In this document: positions 1 through 7,301 of the stretch, one piece after another
How the letters are laid out: every line of letters begins with the position of its first letter
Position numbering within the stretch: the stretch's first letter is position 1
NCBI GenBank assembly: GCA_937916485.1
Contig: CALFSV010000007.1
Location: 1-7,947 of the forward strand
Direction of reading: 5' to 3'
From: an uncultured Paracoccaceae bacterium
Lineage (GTDB): Bacteria; Pseudomonadota; Alphaproteobacteria; Rhodobacterales; Rhodobacteraceae
DNA: 7,947 nt
The notes under the pieces: model-generated
What the model saw: the letters and a program-made list of their open reading frames with translations, nothing else
Databases searched by the model: none
What the model was told of the DNA's origin: nothing
Made by a program: the position numbers and the translations under genes

Positions 1-42
1 TAGCGGAGGAGGGACTCGAACCCCCGACACGCGGATTATGAT
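1..42 (-). repeat. Partial tRNA 3' half (CAT anticodon), att-like copy 1
   Basis: Read on the minus strand, this is the 3' half of a tRNA: an anticodon loop ATCATAA with anticodon CAT, the 3' strand of the anticodon stem (TCCGC), a variable region, a T-arm with GGGGG, loop TTCGAGT and CCCTC, then the acceptor 3' strand and discriminator A73 at position 1. The CCA end would lie outside the window. Positions 3-42 are identical to 7706-7745. Base 2 (tRNA position 72) differs from copy 2. There is no D-arm or 5' acceptor strand to the right, so this is a fragment and not a working tRNA gene. CAT could be elongator Met, initiator Met or Ile2; the half cannot decide. The best reading is an attachment-site relic left by a tRNA-targeting integrase. 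Confidence 0.8.
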
Positions 43-327
43 AAAACTGCTTCAAATTTTCCTAATTATTTTCAGTTATTTATAAGCATAAAAATTAGGT
101 GTGTTAAAAAGTGTGTAATATGTTGCATACTCAAGAAATAAAAGTGATCAAATCAAACAAACTCTCAGTCCATAACCTTGTACTAGCCACAATGTGGAAT
201 TGAGGAACAGCTATCACCTAAACTTTACCCATGTCTTTATTGCCCTCCTGGCGCCGCTACCAGGCTCAAAAGATGCAAAAAAGCTCCCTCTCCAACCGTA
301 ATTTTTTTTGGGCAGTGCCGTACTTTT
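43..327. other. Gene-free, A/T-rich intergenic stretch
   Basis: I see no credible coding frame here. Two weak structures are present: an inverted repeat CCTAATT (61-67) / AATTAGG (93-99) with a 25-base spacer, and a short hairpin CCTGG (247-251) / CCAGG (260-264). A run of eight T lies at 302-309. Any promoter of the dehydrogenase must lie here or just downstream, but no convincing -35/-10 pair is visible. A TATAAC at 336-341 could serve as a -10, which would place transcription start after the upstream ATG at 328. Confidence 0.5.
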
Positions 328-372
328 ATGCTAGGTATAACGGGTAATTTAATAGGCGTAAGGCGCAGAAAA

Positions 373-1755
373 ATGACTTTTAATCAGACCTCTATAGATC
401 AGGCCATTGAGGCGTTGAAAGAGCAGTTTGGTGATCGGTTAAGCGTTGCGCAATCGGTCCGTGAACAGCACGGTCACACCACTACTAGAATGGCTAACCA
501 GCCGCCTGACGCCGTTATTTTTGCCAAGAGCACTGAAGAAATTTCCAGCATCATGCAAACGTGTCACAAGCTTGGCTGTCCGGTGATTGCGTTTGGTACC
601 GGCTCATCGCTCGAGGGGCATGTTAACGCACCGCATGGCGGCATCTCGATCGACATGAGTCAGCTTAATCAGGTTATAGAAGTGAATAACGAAGATTTAG
701 ATGTGGTAGTACAGCCCGGCGTTACCCGTGAGTGGCTAAATAATTATCTACGCGACAGCGGGTTGTTTTTCCCGATTGATCCGGGAGCAAATGCTAGTAT
801 TGGGGGGATGGCGGCAACTGGCGCATCGGGAACCAATGCAGTACGATATGGCACTATGCGCGACAACATCCTAGCCATGCAGGTGGTTATGGCAGACGGA
901 CGCATCGTGCGGGTCGGTGGACGCGCGCGTAAATCATCCGCCGGCTTTGATTTGACGCGATTATTCATTGGCTCTGAGGGCACGTTGGGCATCATTACCG
1001 AGCTCACTTTGCGGCTGCATGGCATTCCAGAAGTTATTGCCGGCGGCATTTGTTCTTTTCCTAGCATTCATGCAGCCTGTGATGCAGTGATTATGACGGT
1101 GCAAATGGGCATTCCGATGGCGCGCATAGAACTACTAGATCCGCTGCAGGTTCGCGCATGCAACGCCTATTCAAAACTGGACTTGCCAGAAGAGCCGTTA
1201 TTACTAGTGGAATTTCACGGCTCCGCAACCTCTGTGGATGATGATGTTGCCAGATTTACCGAGGTTTGCGCCGAATTCACCGCATCACCTTTCCAATGGT
1301 CGAACGACCCAGAGCAACGCACCAAATTATGGAAGGCACGTCATGATGCATATTGGGCGTCGCTAGCGCTCATTTCCGGAGCAAAGGGTTATGCGACTGA
1401 TGTTTGCGTGCCCATTTCAAACCTTGCTTCTTGTGTTGAGGAAACCATCAAAGACATCAATGAAAATGGTCTTACCGCGCCGATTTTGGGACATGTTGGT
1501 GATGGCAACTTCCATGTTCTGCCGCTGGCAATGCCAGATGACGATGTGATGAATGACAAGATTAGTGCGTTCTCCAAACGGCTTACGACGCGGGCGCTGG
1601 CTTTTGGCGGCACCTGCACCGGAGAGCATGGCATTGGCCAAGGCAAGCGCGGTTCACTGCGTGAAGAAATGGGCGATGCGGTTGATCTAATGGCTGGCAT
1701 CAAGGCGAATTTCGACCCAGCAGGCATTTTGAACCCTGGCAAGATTTTTACCTAA
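373..1755 (+). CDS. dld: FAD-binding D-2-hydroxyacid (D-lactate) dehydrogenase, GlcD/Dld family
   Basis: This 460-residue protein is a flavin oxidoreductase that probably oxidises D-lactate or another D-2-hydroxy acid to the 2-oxo acid and passes electrons to cytochrome or quinone. The N-terminal FAD domain (about 45-220) has the AFGTGSS turn at 73-79, the VVVQPGV strand at 111-117, the small-residue run PIDPGANASIGGMAATGASG (134-153) and FIGSEGTLGIITE (198-210). The C-terminal FAD-oxidase domain has HVGDGNFH (374-381), EHGIG (418-422) and the family ending FDPAGILNPGKIF. Length is typical. I chose the ATG at 373 because TAAGGCG lies about 8 bases upstream and the family starts near here; an ATG at 328 adds 15 untypical residues without a clear ribosome site. 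No glcE or glcF neighbours are seen, which argues against a glycolate oxidase complex. It is convergent with dctQ. The exact substrate is not determined. Confidence 0.9.
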   Translation: MTFNQTSIDQAIEALKEQFGDRLSVAQSVREQHGHTTTRMANQPPDAVIFAKSTEEISSIMQTCHKLGCPVIAFGTGSSLEGHVNAPHGGISIDMSQLNQVIEVNNEDLDVVVQPGVTREWLNNYLRDSGLFFPIDPGANASIGGMAATGASGTNAVRYGTMRDNILAMQVVMADGRIVRVGGRARKSSAGFDLTRLFIGSEGTLGIITELTLRLHGIPEVIAGGICSFPSIHAACDAVIMTVQMGIPMARIELLDPLQVRACNAYSKLDLPEEPLLLVEFHGSATSVDDDVARFTEVCAEFTASPFQWSNDPEQRTKLWKARHDAYWASLALISGAKGYATDVCVPISNLASCVEETIKDINENGLTAPILGHVGDGNFHVLPLAMPDDDVMNDKISAFSKRLTTRALAFGGTCTGEHGIGQGKRGSLREEMGDAVDLMAGIKANFDPAGILNPGKIFT

Positions 1756-1827
1756 TCCCAATCAATCTTGCTTTTACAAATTAGGCCATAAAAGTGCGAC
1801 TGGAAATGCTATCGGCTTGACAGAAAT

Positions 1828-2355
1828 TTAATCCAATTGCGTTTTCTCGACGGCGCCAGCTTCATCACCAGCCCATCGTGCCATGAGATGTATCAAGATG
1901 ATAGTCATCGACAGAGGCACAGCTACTGAAATCCAAACCATTGGAATGCCTAGCGTATCAGCCGTCAAGCCTGCTTGGCGTGCAAGGTAACCTTTGGCGA
2001 AACCGCCTCGCAAGCCAATAAAGCAAAAGTAGATAACCGGCAGAATAAAAGTCAACACGGCCGCACTTTGTAACGATTTGGCAAAGATCGACATAATATG
2101 CGGAGGTTTGGGAAATATGCTTTCCATCAACACTGCATCCGACTGGGTCTTGAATGATAATGTAGCGCCAAGCAATCCGGTCCAGACCATCGCATAACGG
2201 GCGACGTCCTCGGTCCAAACAGGGGGTGAAAAGAACACATAGCGAGCAATAATTTGCACAACAACCGTCGCAAACATTAAACAAACCGCAAACATGGCAA
2301 CACGGCGCATAAGCAAATGCAGACGGTCACTAATACTTATGATGAAATGGCGCAT
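1828..2355 (-). CDS. dctQ: TRAP transporter small permease subunit (DctQ)
   Basis: This 175-residue membrane protein is the small subunit of a tripartite ATP-independent periplasmic transporter. It pairs with DctM in the inner membrane and helps the loaded binding protein dock. Four hydrophobic segments are visible at about 18-40, 52-68, 96-115 and 138-158. The sequence between the first two, WTEDVARYAMVWTGLLGA (47-64), is the recognisable DctQ signature. The start ATG is preceded by a modest GGA-containing purine stretch (GTGGAAAAAG). It is the last gene of the minus-strand block, 56 bases after dctP, with a strong hairpin in between (2379-2405) that may lower its expression. In most TRAP operons dctQ lies between dctP and dctM; here it lies last. 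The family assignment is firm; the substrate is not. Confidence 0.92.
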   Translation of the reverse strand: MRHFIISISDRLHLLMRRVAMFAVCLMFATVVVQIIARYVFFSPPVWTEDVARYAMVWTGLLGATLSFKTQSDAVLMESIFPKPPHIMSIFAKSLQSAAVLTFILPVIYFCFIGLRGGFAKGYLARQAGLTADTLGIPMVWISVAVPLSMTIILIHLMARWAGDEAGAVEKTQLD

Positions 2356-2378
2356 GGTCTTTTTCCACTTTTAGGAAA

Positions 2379-2405
2379 AGGTGAGCCGCTTGTCACGGCC
2401 CACCT
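2379..2405 (-). terminator. Hairpin between dctP and dctQ (attenuator or weak terminator)
   Basis: On the minus strand AGGTGGGCCG (2405-2396) pairs with CGGCTCACCT (2388-2379), giving a 10-bp stem with a single G-U wobble and a 7-base loop TGACAAG. The stem's last T runs into TTT, so four T are followed by CC. The T tract is short, so this is more likely a partial terminator or an mRNA-stabilising 3' structure than a full stop. It lies entirely between the dctP stop and the dctQ start. On the plus strand the same stem has no T tract. Confidence 0.6.
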
Positions 2406-2411
2406 ATTAGA

Positions 2412-3386
2412 TTAGCGGTTGTCGTCACTCAATTTTTTCCACAATGCCGTATCTTCTGCTGACATCAAGTCTGAGTCGTAAACTGGCAGAGATGCTTTGC
2501 GGAACACGGCGCGCTCTTCATCTGTCAAGCGCTGAACTGTAACGCCTTTTTCCTCTAGCGCTAGCAGACCATTTACCGAAGCAGCCGCCAGCCAATCGCG
2601 AGCCGCCGCGTCTGCCGCAACAACTGCTGCATCAACGCTCGCACGATCAGCAGATGACAATCCATCATACCAGCCCTTTGAGGCGATTACTGCACGCAAA
2701 GGCCAGATAACATCTGCATTGGCAAAGTTCTTGATGAAATCAGTTTGTCCAAACATTACCGGAATAAATGGTGAATTTAGATAACCGTCGATTACGCCAG
2801 TCTGCAATCCAGCCGGAACTTCACCCCAAGGAACGATAGTGCCGCTTGATCCCCACGCTTCGTACATTGCAATCTGTGCATCGTCCAACGCACGCATCCG
2901 CAGGGATGACATATCCGCAGGAGACCGCACAGCTTGTGTTGTAGTAATAACACCAGAAGCTGGCCCAAGCGGTGCAAGCGCTAGCAAAATAGCATCTTGT
3001 TTGGCCAAATTCGCATTGATCCGCGTATAGACGTCACCTGCAGCCAATGCACGATCCATGTGTGCGATATCGTTAAAGATATAGGGCAAACGGACGCCGT
3101 AAATGAACGGATCGACCTGTGCAACTGCGCGTACATCTGAAAGTGAAACCTCAAGCAAGCCTGTCGAGACCTGATCAAATTTTTCAGCTTCATTACCAAC
3201 AGAGCCGCGAGGCATTTCGCGAACATCCATACCAGCTTCTTTCAGCGATTTGCCAAAAGTAAACGCCCAGTTATACGAGCCTGATGTTTCTAGATCGGGC
3301 TTGCTGTCTAGCGCAATTTTTACCTCTGCCGATGCAGCCGAGGTCATTACCAGCAATACTGCTAATGTTAGTGCCTTAAGTTTCAT
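2412..3386 (-). CDS. dctP: TRAP transporter periplasmic substrate-binding protein (DctP)
   Basis: This 324-residue protein is the extracytoplasmic solute receptor of the TRAP system. Residues 1-20 form a Sec signal peptide (two Lys, a hydrophobic core, then ASA before Glu21), so the mature protein acts in the periplasm. The hinge and ligand region SLRMRALDDA (161-170) holds the Arg expected to bind the substrate carboxylate (probably Arg165), followed by PWGEVPAGLQTGVIDGYLNS (186-205), the DctP-type motif in which an Asn (here Asn204) normally contributes to ligand binding. The more usual GQEN sequence is replaced by GYLN. Start ATG has a good ribosome site (AAGGGAG) 8 bases upstream, stronger than those of its neighbours, fitting the high demand for a binding protein. 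It follows dctM by 24 bases. Carboxylate binding is a family expectation; the ligand is not identifiable from sequence alone. Confidence 0.93.
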   Translation of the reverse strand: MKLKALTLAVLLVMTSAASAEVKIALDSKPDLETSGSYNWAFTFGKSLKEAGMDVREMPRGSVGNEAEKFDQVSTGLLEVSLSDVRAVAQVDPFIYGVRLPYIFNDIAHMDRALAAGDVYTRINANLAKQDAILLALAPLGPASGVITTTQAVRSPADMSSLRMRALDDAQIAMYEAWGSSGTIVPWGEVPAGLQTGVIDGYLNSPFIPVMFGQTDFIKNFANADVIWPLRAVIASKGWYDGLSSADRASVDAAVVAADAAARDWLAAASVNGLLALEEKGVTVQRLTDEERAVFRKASLPVYDSDLMSAEDTALWKKLSDDNR

Positions 3387-3410
3387 TAGGTAGTCTCCCT
3401 TATGGTTTGG

Positions 3411-4694
3411 TTAGTTGACAGAAAATCCGAACAGGCTAGGAAGCGTGAGGCTGATTGCAGGCCAATAGACTAGAGCCAGCAACACTAACACCTGAACGAA
3501 AATAAAAGGCAGCACGGCATAGGCCAGCCTCCAATAATTGGAGTTCGATAATGCTGACACTACAACGAGGCACTTGCCTAATGGCGGCGTTATCAAACCA
3601 ATACAAAGATTGAAGCACAGCACTATGCCAAGATGAATTGGGCTAATGCCTTGCTCCATTGCTTGTGGTGCGAAGAGTGGAATGAGCAAGGTAAGCGCAA
3701 CTGGCGTGTCCATAAACATGCCCGCTGTCAAAAATATCACCATGAGGAAAAACAGGTACTTCGTGCCTGTTAGCCCTAGCGAGTCAACCCATGCTGCAAG
3801 GGCTTGCGACCAGCCCAATTGGCCTGCCAGATATCCCAGCACTGAAATTGCCGCCAGAATGATAAAGATTGTACCTGTCATCTTTGCGGTAGCTTCAACC
3901 GCATCAAAGATCATTTTCCAGCTTAAGCCTTTATAGAAATGGCCTGCCACCAAGGCAAAGAATACCGCGATCGCCGACCCTTCTGTTGGTGTTGCCAACC
4001 CGAACACCAGCGAGCCAAGAATTACCAGAGGCAGACATAGCGCCGGCGCCGCATTCAGTAGGCTGGGCAAGAACCGAGGCAAATCATGAGAAGTGCCGCC
4101 TGGATGTCCTTTAATATGCGCAATGATCCCGTTAAGCAGCATTAGTGAGCTGGCAAGCAACAAACCGGGCACAACGCCCGCGATAAATAGCGCCGCCACG
4201 GATGCACCCGTAAGGCCACCATAGATAATCATGATGATAGACGGCGGGATAATCGGCCCAATCATCGATGATGCTGCGGTGATAGCGCCTGCATAATACT
4301 GGCTATATCCCTGGGCTCTCATTTCTGGCACGAAGGTACGCGACAAGGCTGCACTATCTGCAATAGCCGAACCTGATATACCGGCAAAGAACACGCTAGT
4401 AAGGATGTTCACATGCCCTAAACCGCCACGAAAGCGCCCAACAATTGCCATCGCGAAATTGATCAGGCTCCGCGTCACTCCTGCCCGGCTCATGATCTCT
4501 GCGGTTAGGATAAATAGTGGCATCGCCATAAACGCAAACACATCGAGCTGAGCAAAGATGCGTTGCGGCAAAATCGAGAGGAATTGGGCTTTATCTACAG
4601 CAAAAAACGTTAGCACTGCCACCGATCCCATTAGATAGGCAAAGGCGGTACCACTGATTAGCAACATCACAAAAATAATTGGAATGAAATACAT
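3411..4694 (-). CDS. dctM: TRAP transporter large permease subunit (DctM)
   Basis: This 427-residue polytopic inner-membrane protein is the sodium-coupled transport subunit of the TRAP system. Length and hydrophobic profile (about a dozen segments) are those of a complete DctM. Family motifs are present in order: FFAGISGSAIADSAALS (102-118), IGPIIPPSIIMIIYG (145-159), TPTEGSA (235-241), GMFMDTPVALTLLIP (325-339) and GLITPPLG (366-373). The two halves around IGPIIPPS and LITPPLG are the pseudo-repeated transport core. Its ATG begins only 4 bases after the amidase stop, so it is probably cotranscribed and translated together with that gene. It precedes dctP, so the order is M-P-Q and not the usual P-Q-M. 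No truncation or frameshift is seen. Confidence 0.95.
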   Translation of the reverse strand: MYFIPIIFVMLLISGTAFAYLMGSVAVLTFFAVDKAQFLSILPQRIFAQLDVFAFMAMPLFILTAEIMSRAGVTRSLINFAMAIVGRFRGGLGHVNILTSVFFAGISGSAIADSAALSRTFVPEMRAQGYSQYYAGAITAASSMIGPIIPPSIIMIIYGGLTGASVAALFIAGVVPGLLLASSLMLLNGIIAHIKGHPGGTSHDLPRFLPSLLNAAPALCLPLVILGSLVFGLATPTEGSAIAVFFALVAGHFYKGLSWKMIFDAVEATAKMTGTIFIILAAISVLGYLAGQLGWSQALAAWVDSLGLTGTKYLFFLMVIFLTAGMFMDTPVALTLLIPLFAPQAMEQGISPIHLGIVLCFNLCIGLITPPLGKCLVVVSALSNSNYWRLAYAVLPFIFVQVLVLLALVYWPAISLTLPSLFGFSVN

Positions 4695-4698
4695 TGTG

Positions 4699-6228
4699 CT
4701 ACACCGCCGTCCCTATAGAGGCCGCATCGACCTGGCCGGTGCTGCCGATGGTCGGTGGATGGGTCACGATTGATTTAAGATCAATATCTGACTGCGCGAG
4801 ATTTGCCAAATCAGGGCACGGCCGTTCCATATCCGGATCACTCGCAAACAGCATCTCCAGCGCCTTTGCCGAAGCCAGCATCGCCTCATCACCGTGAACT
4901 GGTCCAAGCATCTGCAGTCCAAAAGGCATACCCTCGGCGTCTCGGCCACAGGGAAGGGTGATCGATGGGCCGCCAGCAAGCGATCCACGATACATTAAGG
5001 CCAGCCAGCGATAGTAGATATCCATCCCCTGACCCGCAATTTCCTGCACATAATCTTCTGACCACGGATAAGCTGATATTGGTACAGTGGGTAACAGAAC
5101 AACGTCAACGCTATCCATTACTGCATTGAACCGGCGCAAAATAAGGGTCTGTTCGAGATGCGCCCATGCTCTATCCATTAAAGACATGGATCGACCTAAT
5201 TCCAAATTTGCTGTGATGTCGGCGCCAAATGTGGCGGGGTTCAATTCGCTCACCTCGCCAAATGCCGCCAGAAAACTCTCTGCCCGCAAAATGTCAAAGC
5301 AACGATCCATTTCACCAAGGTTAAGATCGACAGGGCGGCAATCTTGAACATGGGGTGTAATCTTTTCAATGCGGTTACAGAATGTTTCCCGAATAGCTGA
5401 GTCTACCGGTGCCCCGCCAAAATCCTCACTAAAGCCAACACGCAAGCTACCAAGGTCCATAGCAGTCAAGTCGCCAAACCGATCTGCAGGAACTTGCACC
5501 GACAATGGATCATTTGGATGGTAGCTTTGCAACAAGCTCAACATTAGCGTCAAATCATCAACAGTGCGTGTCATTGGGCCAACGACTGAAATTCCTGACC
5601 ACCCAAGAGGCCTTGTGGGGTGGGCAATCAAATCGACAGATGGACGAAACCCTACAATGCCACAAAGCGCTGCAGGCAATCTTAGTGATCCACCTGTGTC
5701 CGAACCCGTGCATACAGGCAACAGATTTGCCGCTAGCGCTGCTGCCGACCCACCCGACGATCCGCCAGATATCAAGTTGGCGTTAAACGGGTTCGCAGTG
5801 GCGCCCCATACTGGATTGCGGCTGTTACCCCCTGCCCCACACTCGGGCACATTTGTTTTGGCAAGAATAATGGCACCAGCATCACGAAGTCGCCCGACCA
5901 TTGGCAAATCGGCATTAGGAAGATGATTGCGCATACGGGGGCTACCATGAGTTGTAAGCAACCCTTTAGTATCCTGAAGGTCTTTGACCCCGATCGGCAA
6001 CCCATCGAGTGGCCCCTTTGGGGTGCCAGCATTCCATCTGCTGGTCGCACGAGCCGCCTCGGCAATCCCACCGTCAATATCGATCGACGTCAAAGCATTC
6101 AATTTGGGATTTATGCTGTCGATTTGGTCAAGACAAGCTGACAAATACGCACTTGGCGTAAGCGTGCAATCCGCAAACCGTTCTAGAACCTGACGTGCAG
6201 ATAGCGCCATCAAACCAACCGTTTTCAT
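4699..6228 (-). CDS. Amidase-signature family hydrolase
   Basis: This roughly 509-residue cytoplasmic enzyme belongs to the amidase-signature family (GatA, fatty-acid amide hydrolase and malonamidase relatives), which hydrolyse amide bonds with a Ser-cisSer-Lys triad. Numbered from the GTG at 6234, the triad is complete: Lys84 in GLPIGVKD, Ser159 in GGSSGGS, and nucleophile Ser183 in GSDTGGS. The Lys-Ser (75) and Ser-Ser (24) spacings match those I recall for the family. No signal peptide is seen, so the substrate must enter the cell. GatA itself is unlikely because gatB and gatC are absent and the gene heads a transporter operon. The start is uncertain: GTG 6234, ATG 6228 and ATG 6210 are in frame, none with a strong ribosome site. 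I prefer ATG 6228 because a short leader ORF ends on it as ATGA. The natural amide is not predictable from this sequence. Confidence 0.9.
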   Translation of the reverse strand: MKTVGLMALSARQVLERFADCTLTPSAYLSACLDQIDSINPKLNALTSIDIDGGIAEAARATSRWNAGTPKGPLDGLPIGVKDLQDTKGLLTTHGSPRMRNHLPNADLPMVGRLRDAGAIILAKTNVPECGAGGNSRNPVWGATANPFNANLISGGSSGGSAAALAANLLPVCTGSDTGGSLRLPAALCGIVGFRPSVDLIAHPTRPLGWSGISVVGPMTRTVDDLTLMLSLLQSYHPNDPLSVQVPADRFGDLTAMDLGSLRVGFSEDFGGAPVDSAIRETFCNRIEKITPHVQDCRPVDLNLGEMDRCFDILRAESFLAAFGEVSELNPATFGADITANLELGRSMSLMDRAWAHLEQTLILRRFNAVMDSVDVVLLPTVPISAYPWSEDYVQEIAGQGMDIYYRWLALMYRGSLAGGPSITLPCGRDAEGMPFGLQMLGPVHGDEAMLASAKALEMLFASDPDMERPCPDLANLAQSDIDLKSIVTHPPTIGSTGQVDAASIGTAV

Positions 6229-6269
6229 GGCCACACTACCGATGAGTTTGTCCAGATTAAGCCGATCAC
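6225..6269 (-). CDS. Possible 14-codon leader ORF coupled to the amidase start
   Basis: Reading leftward, GTG at 6269-6267 opens a frame coding about 14 residues (MIGLIWTNSSVVWP) that ends in TGA at 6227-6225. That stop overlaps the amidase ATG (6228-6226) as ATGA, the usual sign of translational coupling. The frame differs from the amidase frame. The start sits at a good distance from GGAGGGG (6280-6274), the strongest ribosome-binding sequence near the amidase gene. The peptide has no recognised function, and its codons do not form an obvious amino-acid attenuator, although two Trp are present. It may simply deliver ribosomes to the amidase. A chance frame is possible. Confidence 0.35.
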   Translation of the reverse strand: MIGLIWTNSSVVWP

Positions 6270-6273
6270 CTAA

Positions 6274-6280
6274 CCCCTCC
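6274..6280 (-). promoter_or_regulatory. Strong Shine-Dalgarno sequence (GGAGGGG) upstream of the amidase
   Basis: The minus strand reads GGAGGGG, close to the consensus for 16S rRNA pairing. It is about 45 bases from the amidase ATG, too far to serve it directly, but only 4 bases before a GTG at 6269. It therefore either starts the short leader ORF or is coincidental. In the amidase frame, no start codon exists between it and GTG 6234. Confidence 0.45.
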
Positions 6281-6347
6281 GTACAATATCAAAGATTACC
6301 GTAAAGCTAAGAAAATCTGATAGATAATGAAAAATTGGGAATTAACA
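6281..6347 (-). promoter_or_regulatory. LysR-amidase spacer, probable operon control region
   Basis: This is the only spacer large enough to hold a promoter for the amidase-TRAP genes. It is A/T-rich and contains small dyads of the kind LysR proteins use: ATCT (6315-6318) / AGAT (6322-6325) with 3 bases between, and AGATT (6293-6297) / AATCT (6314-6318) with 16 bases between. No convincing -35/-10 pair is visible. No terminator is seen after the LysR gene, so read-through into the amidase is possible. Confidence 0.3.
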
Positions 6348-7301
6348 TTAACCAAATGGAATGGTTTTTAATTCCTCTGTGGTTTTTTGCAAACATTTCA
6401 GGAAAAACAGAAATGTAGGGTTTGTTTGAGCTTGATCACCACGCCAAAAACACCTGACATCAGACAAAATCCCACGTGTGTCCAGAGCAAGTGTAACAAT
6501 ATCACCGCGTGCGGCATGGGATTGGGCAAGTCGTTGCGGCATCAACCCTAATGCCGGAATCACATCCAACAAAGCCAGGTTAAGCGTCAAAGAAAGAGAC
6601 GCAATCGTGTTGGCCGGCGGCGCCAACTCGTTTTCTGCAAAGAGAGTATCTATGGCCCGCCGCGCCACTGAATTTGCTTGCGGCATAATCCATGGAAAAT
6701 CGACCACATCAGTCCATTTAAGGTCAGGCTGTCTTGCAAGATCGTGATTGCGACCCGCAACAACAACAACTGGCTCTTCAAATAGTCGTATCTGGTTAAT
6801 GCCGGGTAATTCCTGCGGTTGCCAGCTTCGCGCAATCAACAGGTCCAACGCCCCATCCTGCAATTCTGGTATAAGCTCAACGAAATGTCCTTCTCGTACC
6901 GAGATACTCGCCTCTGGTGTGCTGCTCTTGAACAGCGCAATTGTGCTGGGTAGCAAAGTTGGGGCAACAGAACTAACAACACCGATTGCAACCGCCCCTG
7001 AAATCCCACTGGCCATCGCTTCAAGGTCAAAAGCTGCCCGGTCAAGTTGGTTGAGCGCCTGTTTGGCGTGTACAACCAGTCGGTGCCCTATTGGTGTCAA
7101 AAATAGACGGTTTCGATCGCGTGTCACAATGGGAACACCGACAATCTTTTCCAATTCCGCGATCTGCTTTGAAACTGCGGGCTGGGTAATGTTTAACTCT
7201 TCAGCCACCCTTGCCAACAGCTTCAGGTCAGACAACGCGGCAATCACCCGTAAATGGCGGAGCTTTACTGCCTTTTGGAAATCATTGTTTGAAATAGCCA
7301 T
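6348..7301 (-). CDS. LysR-type transcriptional regulator
   Basis: This 317-residue DNA-binding protein has the LysR layout. The N-terminal winged helix-turn-helix spans about 14-74, with LARVAEELNITQPAVSKQIA (29-48) as the helix-turn-helix and LTPIGHRL (68-75) closing the domain. A linker helix follows to about 98, then a periplasmic-binding-protein-like effector domain (about 104-305). The N-terminal wording (KLRHLRVIAALSD) resembles the GbpR-type branch. It is encoded on the same strand and just upstream of the amidase, with 113 bases between. This departs from the usual divergent layout. By position it probably regulates the amidase-TRAP genes in response to a small carboxylate, and perhaps itself; this is inference. 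The start ATG lacks a strong ribosome site (AGCGAG 3 bases upstream). The effector is unknown. Confidence 0.92.
   Translation of the reverse strand: MAISNNDFQKAVKLRHLRVIAALSDLKLLARVAEELNITQPAVSKQIAELEKIVGVPIVTRDRNRLFLTPIGHRLVVHAKQALNQLDRAAFDLEAMASGISGAVAIGVVSSVAPTLLPSTIALFKSSTPEASISVREGHFVELIPELQDGALDLLIARSWQPQELPGINQIRLFEEPVVVVAGRNHDLARQPDLKWTDVVDFPWIMPQANSVARRAIDTLFAENELAPPANTIASLSLTLNLALLDVIPALGLMPQRLAQSHAARGDIVTLALDTRGILSDVRCFWRGDQAQTNPTFLFFLKCLQKTTEELKTIPFG

Noticed and set aside
328..372. Upstream ATG extension of the dehydrogenase by 15 residues
   Set aside because: The extra residues are not typical of the family, no ribosome site precedes ATG 328, and ATG 373 has a purine-rich site.
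1771..1794. CTTTTA / TAAAAG dyad between the convergent dehydrogenase and dctQ genes as a two-way terminator
   Set aside because: The stem is only 6 bp, nearly all A/T, with a 12-base loop and no T tract; too weak to call.
4699..6234. GatA subunit of the tRNA amidotransferase
   Set aside because: The triad is shared across the amidase-signature family; there is no gatB or gatC nearby, and the gene is joined to a TRAP operon with a regulator.
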